Of a DNA stretch of 64,000 nucleotides, positions 50,101 through 63,600 are shown one piece after another. A program made the position numbers and the translations under genes. The notes under the pieces were generated by a model, which had not been told where the DNA came from, did not search any database, and worked only from the letters and a program-made list of their open reading frames with translations. This DNA is from Heliocidaris tuberculata. Its lineage: Eukaryota > Echinodermata > Echinoidea > Camarodonta > Echinometridae. Location of the stretch: contig CM046839.1 of assembly GCA_025618425.1 (NCBI GenBank), positions 5,840,858 through 5,904,857 of the forward strand, read 5' to 3'. Each line of letters starts with the position of its first letter. Positions within the stretch are counted from its first letter, which is position 1.

Positions 50101-53100
50101 CAGGTTAGTACAGGCCTCGGTGCTGATGCACTTCGGGTCACGGATCACAGTTGTCGCGCGATTAGTCTATGTATTCAGGGAAATAACAGCACCGAGTGCC
50201 TTGGCTAAAGGCTAACTAATCACCAAAGAAACTAGGCGTTGTGGCGTGCGCCTGTAATCCAGCTAACAGTGGAAGTTATAAACTGATTCAGCGGACCCAG
50301 GTTCAAGACTGAGTCACGTCTTTTGGATGGTGACGTTAAAGGTCGGTCCCCAGACGTAAATAATCATATCTGATTGATAACGTCTGTAAAAACCCAAATA
50401 CACACATACACACACAAAGATGTAATGTGTTGTGAGTGGTTCTGGTTTCTATTGAATATTATATGTTTTTATGGAGTTGCAATTGAAATGAAATTTAATT
50501 GCATCAATTGAAACTGAAATACTCAGCATTTTGCATTATGGTAATACAGTGATCTTAAGATCTTTTATTACCAGATTAGTTATGAATTGTAACATATGAA
50601 CCCCATACCAATGAGTCAGATAAAACATGGAAAGACAGAATTGAGAGACAAAGAGGAAGTGAAAAAAGGAGAATATTTTGAGATAGGGATTTCTACAGTA
50701 TTATAGCCAATGCCTTTGCAGTTATCAACATGAAGACATCCATATTAATGTGAGCTGTACATAAAGATTTGAAACATGAAAATATGCAGTTGTATTGTTA
50801 TGTGTTTCCAGATTGTTTGAGGTGTACGTGAAAGCCTACACGACAGCCCTTCGTAGTTTCACCAACCCCTCCATCTGTGCTGCCTGTACTGCATTTATAG
50901 AGATGCTGGGCAGTGATAGCCTCTCCCTTCGTACTGACCTCCAGACAGCTAGGACCATCGATGACCACCTTAAGGGTCAACTGACCAGAACTAGCAAGCC
51001 AGGGGTCAAAGGTCAGCAAGGCGTCAGTCTTGAGAAGACCTTGAAGGAGAAGAAGGAGACAGTAGAGAGAGATGTGGGTGAGTGGAGTTACAGAGTCTAA
51101 TTTCTGAAAGAAATTGTTCAAAAGCATGTAGAGTGTTTGATGTCCTCTTGCTATTGGTCTTTCATCCAGTGTCATTAATCTTCATGTCGTTTGCAACTTT
51201 CAAATCGGACATTTCCTATAATTTATGTTGTCCCTGCCTCAGCAAGCGGCTCCAAGTTAGAAATTACTCCAAAGTTAGGTAGCTTACGATACATGTATGT
51301 AGTGGCCCATTGAAGTGTGACTTTCCAACTAAATACTGCATCTGACCAGTTATCTAAGATTTATCTAAGATTGAGCTAGCGGGGACAGGCATGCACTGGA
51401 TATTGTAATTTACACTTTGGTGCATACCTGCCACAGTGGAAAAGATCTTAATAAACAGAGAGACAAATGTTCTTGGCCAGATGCATTTCTTTGTTAAAAG
51501 GCAATGGTTATGTGGTATTTTATTGGCTTCATTGAATAAAATTTTACTGCCATTGAGTGGGCTCAGTGTAGTGATGAATTCATAAATGTTAGCACTATGT
51601 TGGAGATTTGCCATTCAGTGAGCCATCAGACCTTCTATTATTTGTTTGTCTGTTTATTATTTGTAGTGAACTTGATGATGTCATGTGCGAAAGGCAGTGA
51701 TCTGTGTGCCAAGTCTGTCTTAATGAAGCTAGAAGAAGCTCTCACAAGCCACATTGATGAGCAGAAGATTGATAGGTCAGTTAAATTACCTTTTACATTT
51801 TCAACTTTTTCACAAATATTTGGATCGTGCTTGAATCTTGATCATTTTTACTGGATCATGAGTTATGGGTTGTGAAGGTCAGATAGGAACAGTCAGCATT
51901 TGACACATTTGAAAAATCTCCCCTCAAACTATGTGATGAGCACTTTGATATGGATATCCTGTTATTTATGGAGCTGCCTTAGCTTTTAAACCACATATTG
52001 CATGCCCACTACCTCCTGATCAGAATACATGAAACACAAATTTCTGCATCTGAAGTTATGATCTGTTCAATTGTTTGTAAAATGTTATTCTCACAGCTTC
52101 TGAAAAAGAAAATTGATTTTCAGATTCGTTTTCCTTTAAAAGGAACACTGTTAGAGACTTCCAGTGTGTTTGTCTGGGTCTGTCATAACATCTTGTAAAA
52201 TAAATAGATACTCAAGTTTCAGGTACTTAGTTTGATTAAAGAGATTTCCATTACAGAAGACTTTGGTATGAGAGAGTTCATTTTGTTCTTATACTTATCA
52301 GGGTGAGCTGGAAGGCTGCTGAAGAATGGAATCTAGCAGTGATGTTCTGTCGTCTGCACAGTATCGTCTTGACAACAATCTTTCCCATGGAATGTACAAG
52401 GGCAGACAACTGGCTGCTATTCATATGCTTCGTCCAGACACATCAATACCCCAAACAACAGGTATAAGGGGCTGAAGGTCACCTAGGCCAAGTATATGAT
52501 TGTGTTGTGATAATGTAAATGATTCAGAAAATGGTTTTATGACCCTAGAAATTTCTTCTCGATGCATGTTACAATGACAACATTTCTAATCTGCAACATT
52601 TTCTAATCTAAGAGGGATGAAGAATGTGTAATAATGGCTTTGACTGGTAACATAGATGTACACAGCTTTCTCACGATTCACTAGTGAGAAAGATTTGTGC
52701 AGGTAAATTGACCTATCATTCTGTGTTACACCCTTACTAGGTCCTTGAACTTGTGAAGTCCTTCAGGAGTAGCACCATCAGAGAGCACATGAGCCACGCC
52801 CTCTCTCACCTCCAGTATGGCCCCGCCCCTTCACAGGATTCAGATACAACATCCCAGGGAGGCGTGGCTAATGTCAGGTCCAAGCTGCCAATCAAAGACT
52901 ACAGGACCGCCTTCTACACTAAGATGGGCTTCCTCAAAGATGGAGCAGGTATTACACTATCACAAAAAAAAAAAAAAAACTCTGTGAAGACCCCCTTTGC
53001 TACCAAGATTATGAACAAATGTCAGTGAACTTTCCAGAGACACATTATCAATTCAAATTATTTGTTGCATTGTTGACTTTGGAATAAAATAATGGGGAGG

Positions 53101-54145
53101 GGGCATAAACTGCACACTGTTTTTTTCACATTTCTTTTCAAAGAAGACAAACTACGGTAACCATTCTTTGTATACTGAAATGTTTTGTCAGCAACTGTAT
53201 TCGATATCATTTAGACTGATTTTATATGAATCCTTCTTTCTCCTGAAGTGATATGCAGAAAAAAGGACAAATATAAAAACAATAATTTATGTCCCTTACT
53301 TGTATAGATACACCAGCTGAAACGAGTGATACAGAAAATGATGAGGATAAGTCTGGAAGTAGACTAGAGGCATCACATGATGAGGTTTCTACTACAGACA
53401 CTGACTCTTTGGAAGGTATCCATTCTTTTGTCATTTCAAAATTCCATATAAAGACTTAAGTGTAAATGACTTTATATGGTGAGTGAATTGCAGGTCTGCA
53501 GTACCTAAGATTTCCGTTTAAATTTTCAAACTTTAGGCCCATCTGTCATATGAAGAGAATCACTAACTTGTGATAATCATGCAGTATTTGCTTGATGGAC
53601 ATTGTAAATCTATGGTTTTTACATACATGTAAATAGCATATCAGATTAATGTATTTTCCCTCATTAAATATATTTTGTCATAATAGTCTCATATTAATTT
53701 TTAAAAAAATCTGCTACAGTATGTTAGATATTTGTTGAAAAAGAGAACTTGGAAGGGTGAAGTAGTCCACATTTTGGAGATCAGATTATTGCAGATCTAT
53801 TCTCATTAGCCTTTTTTAAATGATTTTCATTTTTAGATCTTGAGTTAGAAGATGTTTCTCGTGAGTTGTTTGAGATTATATTCCAGTGTGGGAACCACAC
53901 TCTGCCATGGAAAGCATTCCTGTCACATGCCATCCTCCTACAACAACCAGTGTTAGCTGTCATTGCTGCTTGCCATCAGGTAATGATGATGATGGTGGTG
54001 GTGGTGGTGGTGGTGGTGGTGGTGATGGTGGTGGTGGTGGTGGTGGTGGTAGCGGAGGGGGTGGTGGCGGTGGTGATGATGATGGTGGAGATGATGATGA
54101 TGATGATGATGGTGATGCCAGTGGTGATGATGGTGAAGATGAAGG

Positions 54146-54191
<46 letters not shown>

Positions 54192-54202
54192 GGTGATGAT
54201 GA

Positions 54203-54236
<34 letters not shown>

Positions 54237-54295
54237 GGTGATGGTGGTGGCGGTGGTGGCGGTGGTGGCGGTGGTGGCGGTGGTGGTGGTGATGG

Positions 54296-54326
<31 letters not shown>

Positions 54327-54427
54327 AGTGGAGGGGGTGGTGGCGGTGGTGATGATGATGGTGGAGATGATGATGATGATGATGGTGGTGATGCCTGTGG
54401 TGATGATGGTGAAGATGAAGATGAAGG

Positions 54428-54489
<62 letters not shown>

Positions 54490-57400
54490 TTAATGATGAT
54501 GGGGATGATGATAATGATGATGAAAACATTGATGATGAGTTATTTTAACTGTTTTCTTTTAAATCAAGTTTTGAAAAAGGTGACAAGATACATTTTTCTT
54601 CTGGGTCCTGTTTCATAAAACTTGTTATCAATAACAAGTTACAATAATAGTTATAAGCTACTGAAATCATTGCTATGAGCAAATTTGTCATAAAAATGTG
54701 GCAGTTGTTACTGATAACAAGTTTTATGAAATGGGGCCCTAGTATATATAATATAATAAGCTAAATGTTGATTGCTTGGATATCATTGATATTACTTATA
54801 TTTCTAACTATATTTGCCAGGGTGCCAATATTTTGGACTGTCTGTGTTCCTGGCTCTACACTTCACTCTCTGACGATCCTAACCTTGAGAGAATCATCGG
54901 CCCAAGCTCGCTTCTCAAGAGCCATGCCTGGAACCTTGAGGAGCTTCAGAATCTCATAGACATTGCCATGGCAACAGGCAGGGTCACACTTCTGACCAAG
55001 GGATTCCATGTATTTGACAGTGTGGGTAGCCTTGCGATGAAACAGAATAATTCTGAAATTTGGTTGTTGTAATTCTGTGACAATGCTATTGAAGATACTG
55101 AGAACTTCTTGAATTCTATTATTTTGCGATATGCTAGCAAAGATACAGAGAACTTCTTAGATTACTTTGTCATTACTTTGAGATAATGTTAACAAAGATA
55201 CAGGTTTTTTTTTTTCTGTTTTGTCATTGTTATTTTCCTTAGGGTAACAATGCTATCAAATATAGAGCTCTTCTTGAATTCTGTCATTATTATTTTGTGA
55301 TAATTTTTTTTTATTTGAGCTCATTTGTTGTTTTATGAGAATGCTGCTGATTGTTGAGGGTAATTTTTCACTTCTATTGCTTGCTTGTAACAAATTATTG
55401 AATGTCTTCTCTGTATTGTTCCATATGACAGAGAGGGGTGCTGAACTCATTCCTTGCTTTCTGTGAAGACTTCCTGGTGATGAGAGATAGGAATCAATGC
55501 AAGATAGATTTAGAATCCTTCCATGAAGCTATCCTCACAGTAAGTTCTCCATTTCCTTTGGAATAAAAATTTGTGTTATATTCTTCTATATAGTTAACTT
55601 TGATTGTATCACTTTTACACAGTTCTAGATGTGCATTACATTATAGACATTATCAATTTAGGTGAAAAAAAAGATTCTTCACTGTTAAAGTTTCTCTCCT
55701 CCCCCTCCAGACTGTGATGGGAGTTCTTGTAAGACATCTTGTCTATCAGCGCTTAGAGCAAATGATTACTGTCGTGAAATGTAGAGATTAAGTGCACATG
55801 AGCATTACTGGTAAAAAAAAAAGAAAGAAAAACAAAAAAAACAAAAAGGAAACGCTTGCTACATGTGTCTTAAAGGGAAAGTCCACCCTGATAATAAGTT
55901 GGTTTTAAAAGAAGCAGAAAAATTAAAGAAACAGATCAATGAAAGTTTGAACAAAATCCCATAAGAAATAAGAAAGTTATGAATTTTTGAAGTTGTAATC
56001 AATCAAACACAAATTAGCAACTCCATGATGTATCTTGCGAGCTCCTCTCTTATTTGCCCAGTGCTGAAAAATATCATATTTTTTTATTTTCTCTAAAGAA
56101 AATATTTTATCATACATGCACCGGCTAGATATTCCCATTTCACTTATGCTTTTACACAAAATTTGTATGATACAAATCTATTCCCTCATCAAAGACTCAG
56201 AAAATGAAAGTTTATGAATGTTTGTGTACAGTGCAAATGGGAGAGGAGCTCGCAAGTTACGTCATTGAGTTGCTAATTTGTGTTTGATTGATTACAAATT
56301 CAAAAATTCATAACTTTCTTACTTCTTATCGGATTTTGCTCAACTTTCATTGATCTGTTTCTTTAATTTTTCTACTTCTTTTAAAACAAACTTAATATCA
56401 GGATGGACTTTCCCTTTAAGAGACATCACAGCATACAATATTAAGCATGTATTTAAGGATTGCTAGCATGGCTATATTGATGAATGGAATTGCACACACA
56501 AAAAAATATATATCATTATCCTATTAAAACGTATTGAGAAAATGCACATTTACCGTACCTTGTAAGACTGATGGTCTAATCATTTTCTTTTACCATAGTG
56601 TCGACGTCGTGGCAGCATGAGGAACCAACCTGATCCAGGTCCAAGTAGACCCAGGATTGGTCATCTAGAGTGGTTTCAGGAGACAGCCAATCACATTGCT
56701 CGTAACATGTTACTCTCATGCACCAGCCAATGGGAGACTGGCTTTCTTTTGGAAGTCTTCAGAGCTCTTAATTTCTCCCGCACCGTAGATTCTAGTGGTG
56801 AGGGAACATTTCTCTTGAGATTTTTTAGTTTTTTCAAGAGGGCATATATAATATGGTATAATAAACAATGGATGATGCAATATATTAACATGTGAAGTTT
56901 TTAAGTTGATTATTGTAACAGAATGATTCAGAAATTGAATACAACCTCTGTTTGTATGTGTATTAAAATGTGAAGTATGACGGATGGAGAAAACAAGGAT
57001 ATTCACATTACTTGCAACGGTAAGTTTATGTGGCCAAATTTACTATTGGTGATTTTTGGTACGATTGGGTGAATGGATGAAGTCAGTAAGTGAAACATAT
57101 TTTGCCAATTTATTTTAAATAAAAATTATCCACTGTGTAACAAACCAATTTTCAGTGCCGTTTTGTTTTGTATTATTTGGCGAAAGCAAATAGTTGGATA
57201 GTACCTCACATCTTGAGTACTACTGTGGGGCAAATAGTTCAATTTTTTCTACAAGACTTGCCCTTATTCTGACAACTATTTGTTCTGGTTTCTCTCTGTT
57301 TTTGAGTAGATCCTGACTACAGCAGCCTATATCATTTTCACAAGGCTCTTCAAGGCACCGGGCTCGAGCTGTCAGTTGCCTGCATGCTGGACTCTCCTGA

Positions 57401-57575
57401 TGCCATGGTCAATGAATGCCGGACATTGCTAGATAGGCTGCAGGCAATGGGAAAGTTTGACCAGGCCAAAGAGTTTGCTTCAGCCGCTGGACTCTCCACT
57501 GACCACGTGGTCATACAACAGGTCGGTATAAAGTGATCAGAATGTTTGAAAGTGATCTATCTTATGATGTTGGTA

Positions 57576-57607
<32 letters not shown>

Positions 57608-60600
57608 AATGGTAGTATTTAACTAGTAAAGTCTACGAGTAGATCTAAAACCCGAGCTAGGAAGCTTTCCAGATACTAATTTTTACAAATGTATTAGTTT
57701 GAGAGAGATATATACCTATATATATGTGTAAATACTTTGTTCAAAAGCAAATGTATTTCTTGTGATTTTCTACAAATTTCTATGTTAGAAATAAGAAAAT
57801 AATTTACTGATACCCAGTCTTACAAACAAGACCGATTGTTGATTATTGGAATGTGTTTGGTTGGGCTGGTGATGTATTTGGGGTGTGAGAAGGTTGAGTT
57901 CTGGGGAGAGGTGAAATATAATTTGTGAGCTTCCTCACTCCTATTACATCAGTTTGGAAGAACATTTGGGTTGACTTTTTATCATTTTGATGATTCCAGA
58001 ACTTGACAGTATACATAAATCCTTATTTAGACATGATCAACCTTTCCCAATTGCTTTGAGGCATTTATTTTTTTTTCACAATGTAATCACATGAACAGAG
58101 CTCAACTTTATCTTTAAGTGTTTGTTTTCTTAGTCATCTTGCTAATCTCATTGGACTTCTTTTTTAAAGAGTACTTTAAACATGAAGTCCTATTACTCTG
58201 CAGGTTCTGAGTGATCTCAAACTGGTCATGAGGTCAGAGATCGGAAACACAGAGGCTGGACGCATTGCATTCTGGGTCAAGTGCAATGAAAGGCTGACAA
58301 AGGCCAAGGTTGAGCATCAGAAGGCTGCAGAATTCTTCCAGGTAAATTTCATTAATCTTTGTGTGAATAACAATGGTCATAATTTAACTCCTTCTAGCAT
58401 TAAATAAAACAACCTTTGTGGTGCTTTGTTTATGTTTTTTGTTTGATGAGTTTTTGTTTATTCATTTTTGCCAGACACAATCAGAAGAGAAGCAATTGAC
58501 AGGTGAGAAGCAAGCCAGAGAGAGGGCCATCTTACTAGACTTAGCCTACCAGTGGTTATCTCATCCAAAATCTACTGCTAGTAGGAGTTCTCTACGGTCA
58601 TTAGAACAAAAGGTCTGGCTCTGGAGGCTAAGAGCTGAGGTCGACAAGGTAGGATATCAGTTCATTATTTAGAGAATATATTATTCTTCCAAATGTGTAT
58701 TATGATTTATATAGTATATTGTTGTGATAAAATTGTGCATTATGGAAAAAATGACAGTAGTGAAAGATTTCTTTTACAGTGATTTGTTTAGAAAGTGTAT
58801 AATTTTGAATAACATGTCAGACATTAGATCCCTAGCATAACTTAATCTTGCCCTTTGTACATGCTGTCACTACTATGAAGAAGAGGAAAGAAGACACAGC
58901 ATTGCTGTCCTGTCTGGAAACTCATTCAGCTGACTGGACGCCCAAGTCTAGAGGTCCCAAGGAGCTTTTATATGATGTACAAACAACAGATAAACCTGTA
59001 TATCAGCTTCAAAATGAAGAGGTGAGTAGTTAGGATTTTCAAAACATTAAGCATAACTTGGCTCGTATTAAAGGGAAGGTTGAGTTCTGGGAAAGGTGAC
59101 AAATGATTTGTGAGCTTTTTCATTCTTATTATATTAGTTTTGAAGATTATCATTATATGTGACCCTCCACCACAAAACGACCAATAAGTCGCAATGGGAG
59201 TTTTAGAGTAAACAGCTGAAAAAGGTGATTTTGGGTGGACATTTTGATTTTAAGTTTTTTGTTTTTCCTGAAAGTTTATTTATTAATCTACCGTCTGACA
59301 AAATTTCAGGGTAAAATACCATGTTAAAATATGTTTTTACTCTCATTCAAAATGACCAATTTTTCCCTGAAATTCAAACTTTGTGTGTCAGCTTGCTGGG
59401 ATAGTACTTCACATCGCTCTTCTAGGATAGCTCAAAAACTATATACAGTCTGATATTCAGAATCTAAATAAACAAGGAAATATATCTATTCTAAAGGTAT
59501 GGAAAGTTTCAACCCAATCTAATTAGTACTTCACAGTGTAGGCTAGAGAGTTTTGACTACCTTTTGTGCGACAAACAATAGGACACAAATTAAGCGCTCT
59601 TAAATAAATGGTCACTGTTCTTTAGAGCCCATTTTCTCTATTGTTTTGGTCATTAGCCTGTCTGACACGTCGGCACTCTCACTGTAATTTACAAGGGTTT
59701 CCTTAGTCCATACAAGACAAGTTATATATCATTTTAAAGCTAAGAATCTAAGCTTTCAAACTGTGCTGAAATTTTAAAAACCCAAATTTCTGACTTATTG
59801 GTCGTTTTGTGGGGGAGGGTCACATATAATATTGACTGGCCTTGAGGGGGATACGACATGTATTATTTCCCCAAACTAGATTCAGATTCAGTATGGATCT
59901 AGTGAGGGCGATATATGTTGTATCTCCCGAAAATAGGAGCCAGTCAATATTGTTATTATTATCCACATCATACATCTAGAGCAAACCTACATATAATACA
60001 TCTTATTATACCATGCTTACTGATAGCCATTGTGACATCACATATCCGGTCCAAAATAATGCGAAATAAATGCATTGTATAAAAATGCGCGCTTATATAT
60101 AAATTGCTTTTGCGCATATGTACTGCTTCGGCCGCATATGACTGTAGTTGATCTCCAAGTTCCCGGATGTTAGACCAGGGAAAATACAAGGCTATATTGC
60201 CCGGTTTTAGAACACGTAAAGTCCATAGGCTTTTGTGAAAGAGGGTGATACCATGAATATTAACCTCTTTGCCTGGCTTGCACCAACGACGAGGAGAATA
60301 CAATTTTGTAAAACCATTGCTCCGATGTCTTATGCAAATAATATTAGATATGTCCTCTGAAAAGGATTGCTCTTCAAATGCCCTTACATTCAAAATATGA
60401 CAAGAAACAGCTGAAATGTTAGGCCGAACATTTGTGTGTAGTCCCATATACACATTGCTGTTTGCAGTGCATGTAACTATCAGCAGGATTGAGTTAATTT
60501 CTTATCATTTTGGTGATTCCAAAACCTTACAGCATACACCAATTCTTATGTGCTATATAATCAATCTTTCCCAATTGCTTTAAGACAGTATCTTTCACAA

Positions 60601-63600
60601 TTCAATCTTATGACCAGAATTCAACTTTATCTTTAATAGCACAATACAATATCCTTGTTATACAATTTGTGAAACAGACACAGAGTACTGAAATGATATT
60701 TTCTGGCCATGGGAGATCTTAAGGTATTGCCTTAACAAGAAACGTATTGCCCAAGTTGAGTCAAACTTACCAAAGGATAAAACTTGCCAAAGCAAATTTA
60801 CCAAGGCATACATTTACCTTATAATTTTCCGGATTGCAGAATTGTCCAATTTTCTCTAATCTATCAACTGTTGATATGGTCCTGGTATGAATATTCTTGT
60901 GTTGATGTTGTTTCCTATATATGCTCTATCACAAATCATTCTCACTAGCCCTCTTCTATCATATTTCAAGGAGAGCTCAGCCCTGAAGGACATGATTGAT
61001 GGCCTTCTATCGAGCTGCTGCATTGCTAAAGCCCACCAACTGACCAGTCAGTTTGGCCACACCCACACAGACCTGTCCATCACACTAGCATGCCTTCAAC
61101 TCATGCAAGGCAAGGTCAAACCAGAGGGCATTGACCCTGAGCTGAGGTCACAGGTCAAGGTCGCTACCAGTAAACCCAAGCTGACCAGACGACCTAGTAA
61201 CCTGACCCTCCTGGGACCTCCGTCAGGGATTTATGGTGGTCGGCCAAAGAAACAACTTGGTAGATCACCAAGTGGTAAGTCAATACACATGTACAATCAG
61301 AAACTTGTTAACATGTATGTAGATGTATATCTACTTGTATAGGATAGTGTTAGGTGCTTCCTAGTATAATGAAGCATGTAGAGTCATCCTACTCTGTGTT
61401 ACATGATTGAGCAGATATTATTGAGCCTGATTTTTATTTTGCTGCTTGTGTTATTAGGTATCCATGTTGTTTTAAAGAGTTTTTCTTGTCATCTACATGT
61501 TTACTAAGGCATTGCAAATTTAGTAGATGATATGAAAAAGTTGTACAACTATAGAGAGTAGAAAAAGATGATTTGTACCTGTAATTTGTATGTCTCCGTG
61601 GGAAGAAGTAAATGAAAATTATTTTTATCTTTGTTTGCAGTGGCCAGTCTAGGTATAAACCAGGAGCTGAGTTCATCTCAGACTGATGATGATGTACTGA
61701 CCATGATGGAAGCTCTGGCTGACCACACCTCAGCAGCGAGGACATGCTGTGACCGCATCATCAATATCTACAGGATTTCACGGGTAAACTATACATACCT
61801 GGACACTCCTAACAAAAACCTGAGTGAAACATGTAGTTGATGTCAGTTTGATTAGCCCCCATGAAGAGACATCCATGAAGTTTTTTAGTTTTTATGAAGT
61901 AAATGTAGTGTGTTAAGTCTGTCTTGCTCTCCAGCTATTTCCTACCCAATTTGCAAGTTGTTTTTTTAGAGGATATCTACTCAAAGAATACTCAGAGGAT
62001 ATCACCTCAAGTTTAAGTCAGATGTAATTTAATGTCTGGTTTAATACTAAAGAAGTCTTGATATCCTTTCATTTTAAAAGTATAATGAATCTGTACCATC
62101 TAAATTGCATCTTCGTATTCAGGTTTTGGACAAGCCCTATGACTTGTTGATCAAGCAAGTTCCTTTCACATCAGTCAAGGCTCTTCTACAGTCCAGCCAT
62201 CCTGACCGTTACATACTGGCCAAAGATTTCACCAGGGCAAACAGTCTAGCAGATAATGAGGTATTAAATGCATGAGATGGATGGAAGGAGGGAGGATTAG
62301 GGAGGGCCAGACTTAGAGAAGGAAAAAAGGAGGGAGAGATAGACAGAGAAGACCATCCAGATATTAATGTTTTTATTAAAAATTTGTGTAGTGGTTTGTA
62401 GTGATTTTTCACATTTCTGCATTTAAAGAGAAGGTCAAGTTCGGGGAAAGGTAAAACATAATTTGTGAGCTTTCTCATTCCTTTTGTTTTAGTTTGGAAG
62501 TACTTCATAGTAGAAATGTCGCCTGAAAAGGATTGCTCTTCAAATGCCCTCATATTCGAAATATGACGGTACATAGCTGAAGTGTTCGGGCCGAACATTC
62601 ATGCCACATGTGTGTGTGCAGTCCCATATACCCATTTCTGTGTGCATTGCATGTGCTTTTCAGCAAGATTAGGTCAATTACTTTTCATTTTGATGATTCC
62701 AAAAGATCACCGAATACCCCAAGACTTACATGTATGTAGATATGATCAACCTTTCCCAATTGCTTTGAGACAGTTTATTTGACAATGTAATCTCATGACC
62801 AGAACTCAACTTTATCTTTATTGAATGCATTTGCCCTTTATGTGCTGAAATTTTGTTCATTCTTGCAGGTGGCAAACTTTTTATCTGATGTTGTGATGAC
62901 TGGATTACAGCAGAAAGTCAAGAGGAGAAAAGAGAGTATGTACATGTGTCTTTTACATTGTTATTTGTGTGTGATGTTTTGTAAAGAACGTAGTTATACA
63001 TGTATTCGTGATTTACCTTGAAGTTATTATTTAACACCTAAATGGCACTTGAAAGTGTTATAGGCAGTGAAATAAATGAGAAAATGATCACTATTAAAGT
63101 AAAAAATGTCTTTCCTACAATCATTATTATCATTAGGTTCCTTGACACGTCCACCTCCATCTGAGGGTCCTTCTCCTGAGCGAATAGAGAAGGTAGCCTT
63201 TATGAGCCTGTGTAAACTGTGTAAGGACCCAGCTTGTCTTGGAACTAGACTTCTAGATGAGGCCATACAGATTGCGCACTCGGATTTGAGCACTACTCGG
63301 CCAGGTAATAACAAATCTAAATGATTTGCTTGAAATTTTAATTCTATTGTAAAAACAGAGATAGCTTTTTTTTTTTTAAAGAGTGGTTGCTTTTATGTGT
63401 CAACTATCACGGCCTTGTATGGAAAGGGAAATGAAACATGATAATTTTGTCAAATGTTAAAACCTACTCTGTTACAATTTGATTGAAAATTACTTGTGCA
63501 GCCATTGCAGTGGATAAAGATGTGAGATTTAACGAAAGTGAGTTAGAATAAACAAACACTTACTCAGGAAAAGGAGACCTGTTGACAGTTCATAGATAAA

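Noticed and set aside
53866..54618. Long Met/Val-, Asp/Gly- and Ser/Pro-rich open frames
   Set aside because: They are translations of the GGT/GAT repeat in SPG11 intron 25; only 53837-53979 is exon.
59968..60453. 161-codon minus-strand open frame
   Set aside because: Spans repeat sequence of MITE copy II and its insertions; the part shared with 62209-62598 is explained by MITE homology, not protein conservation.
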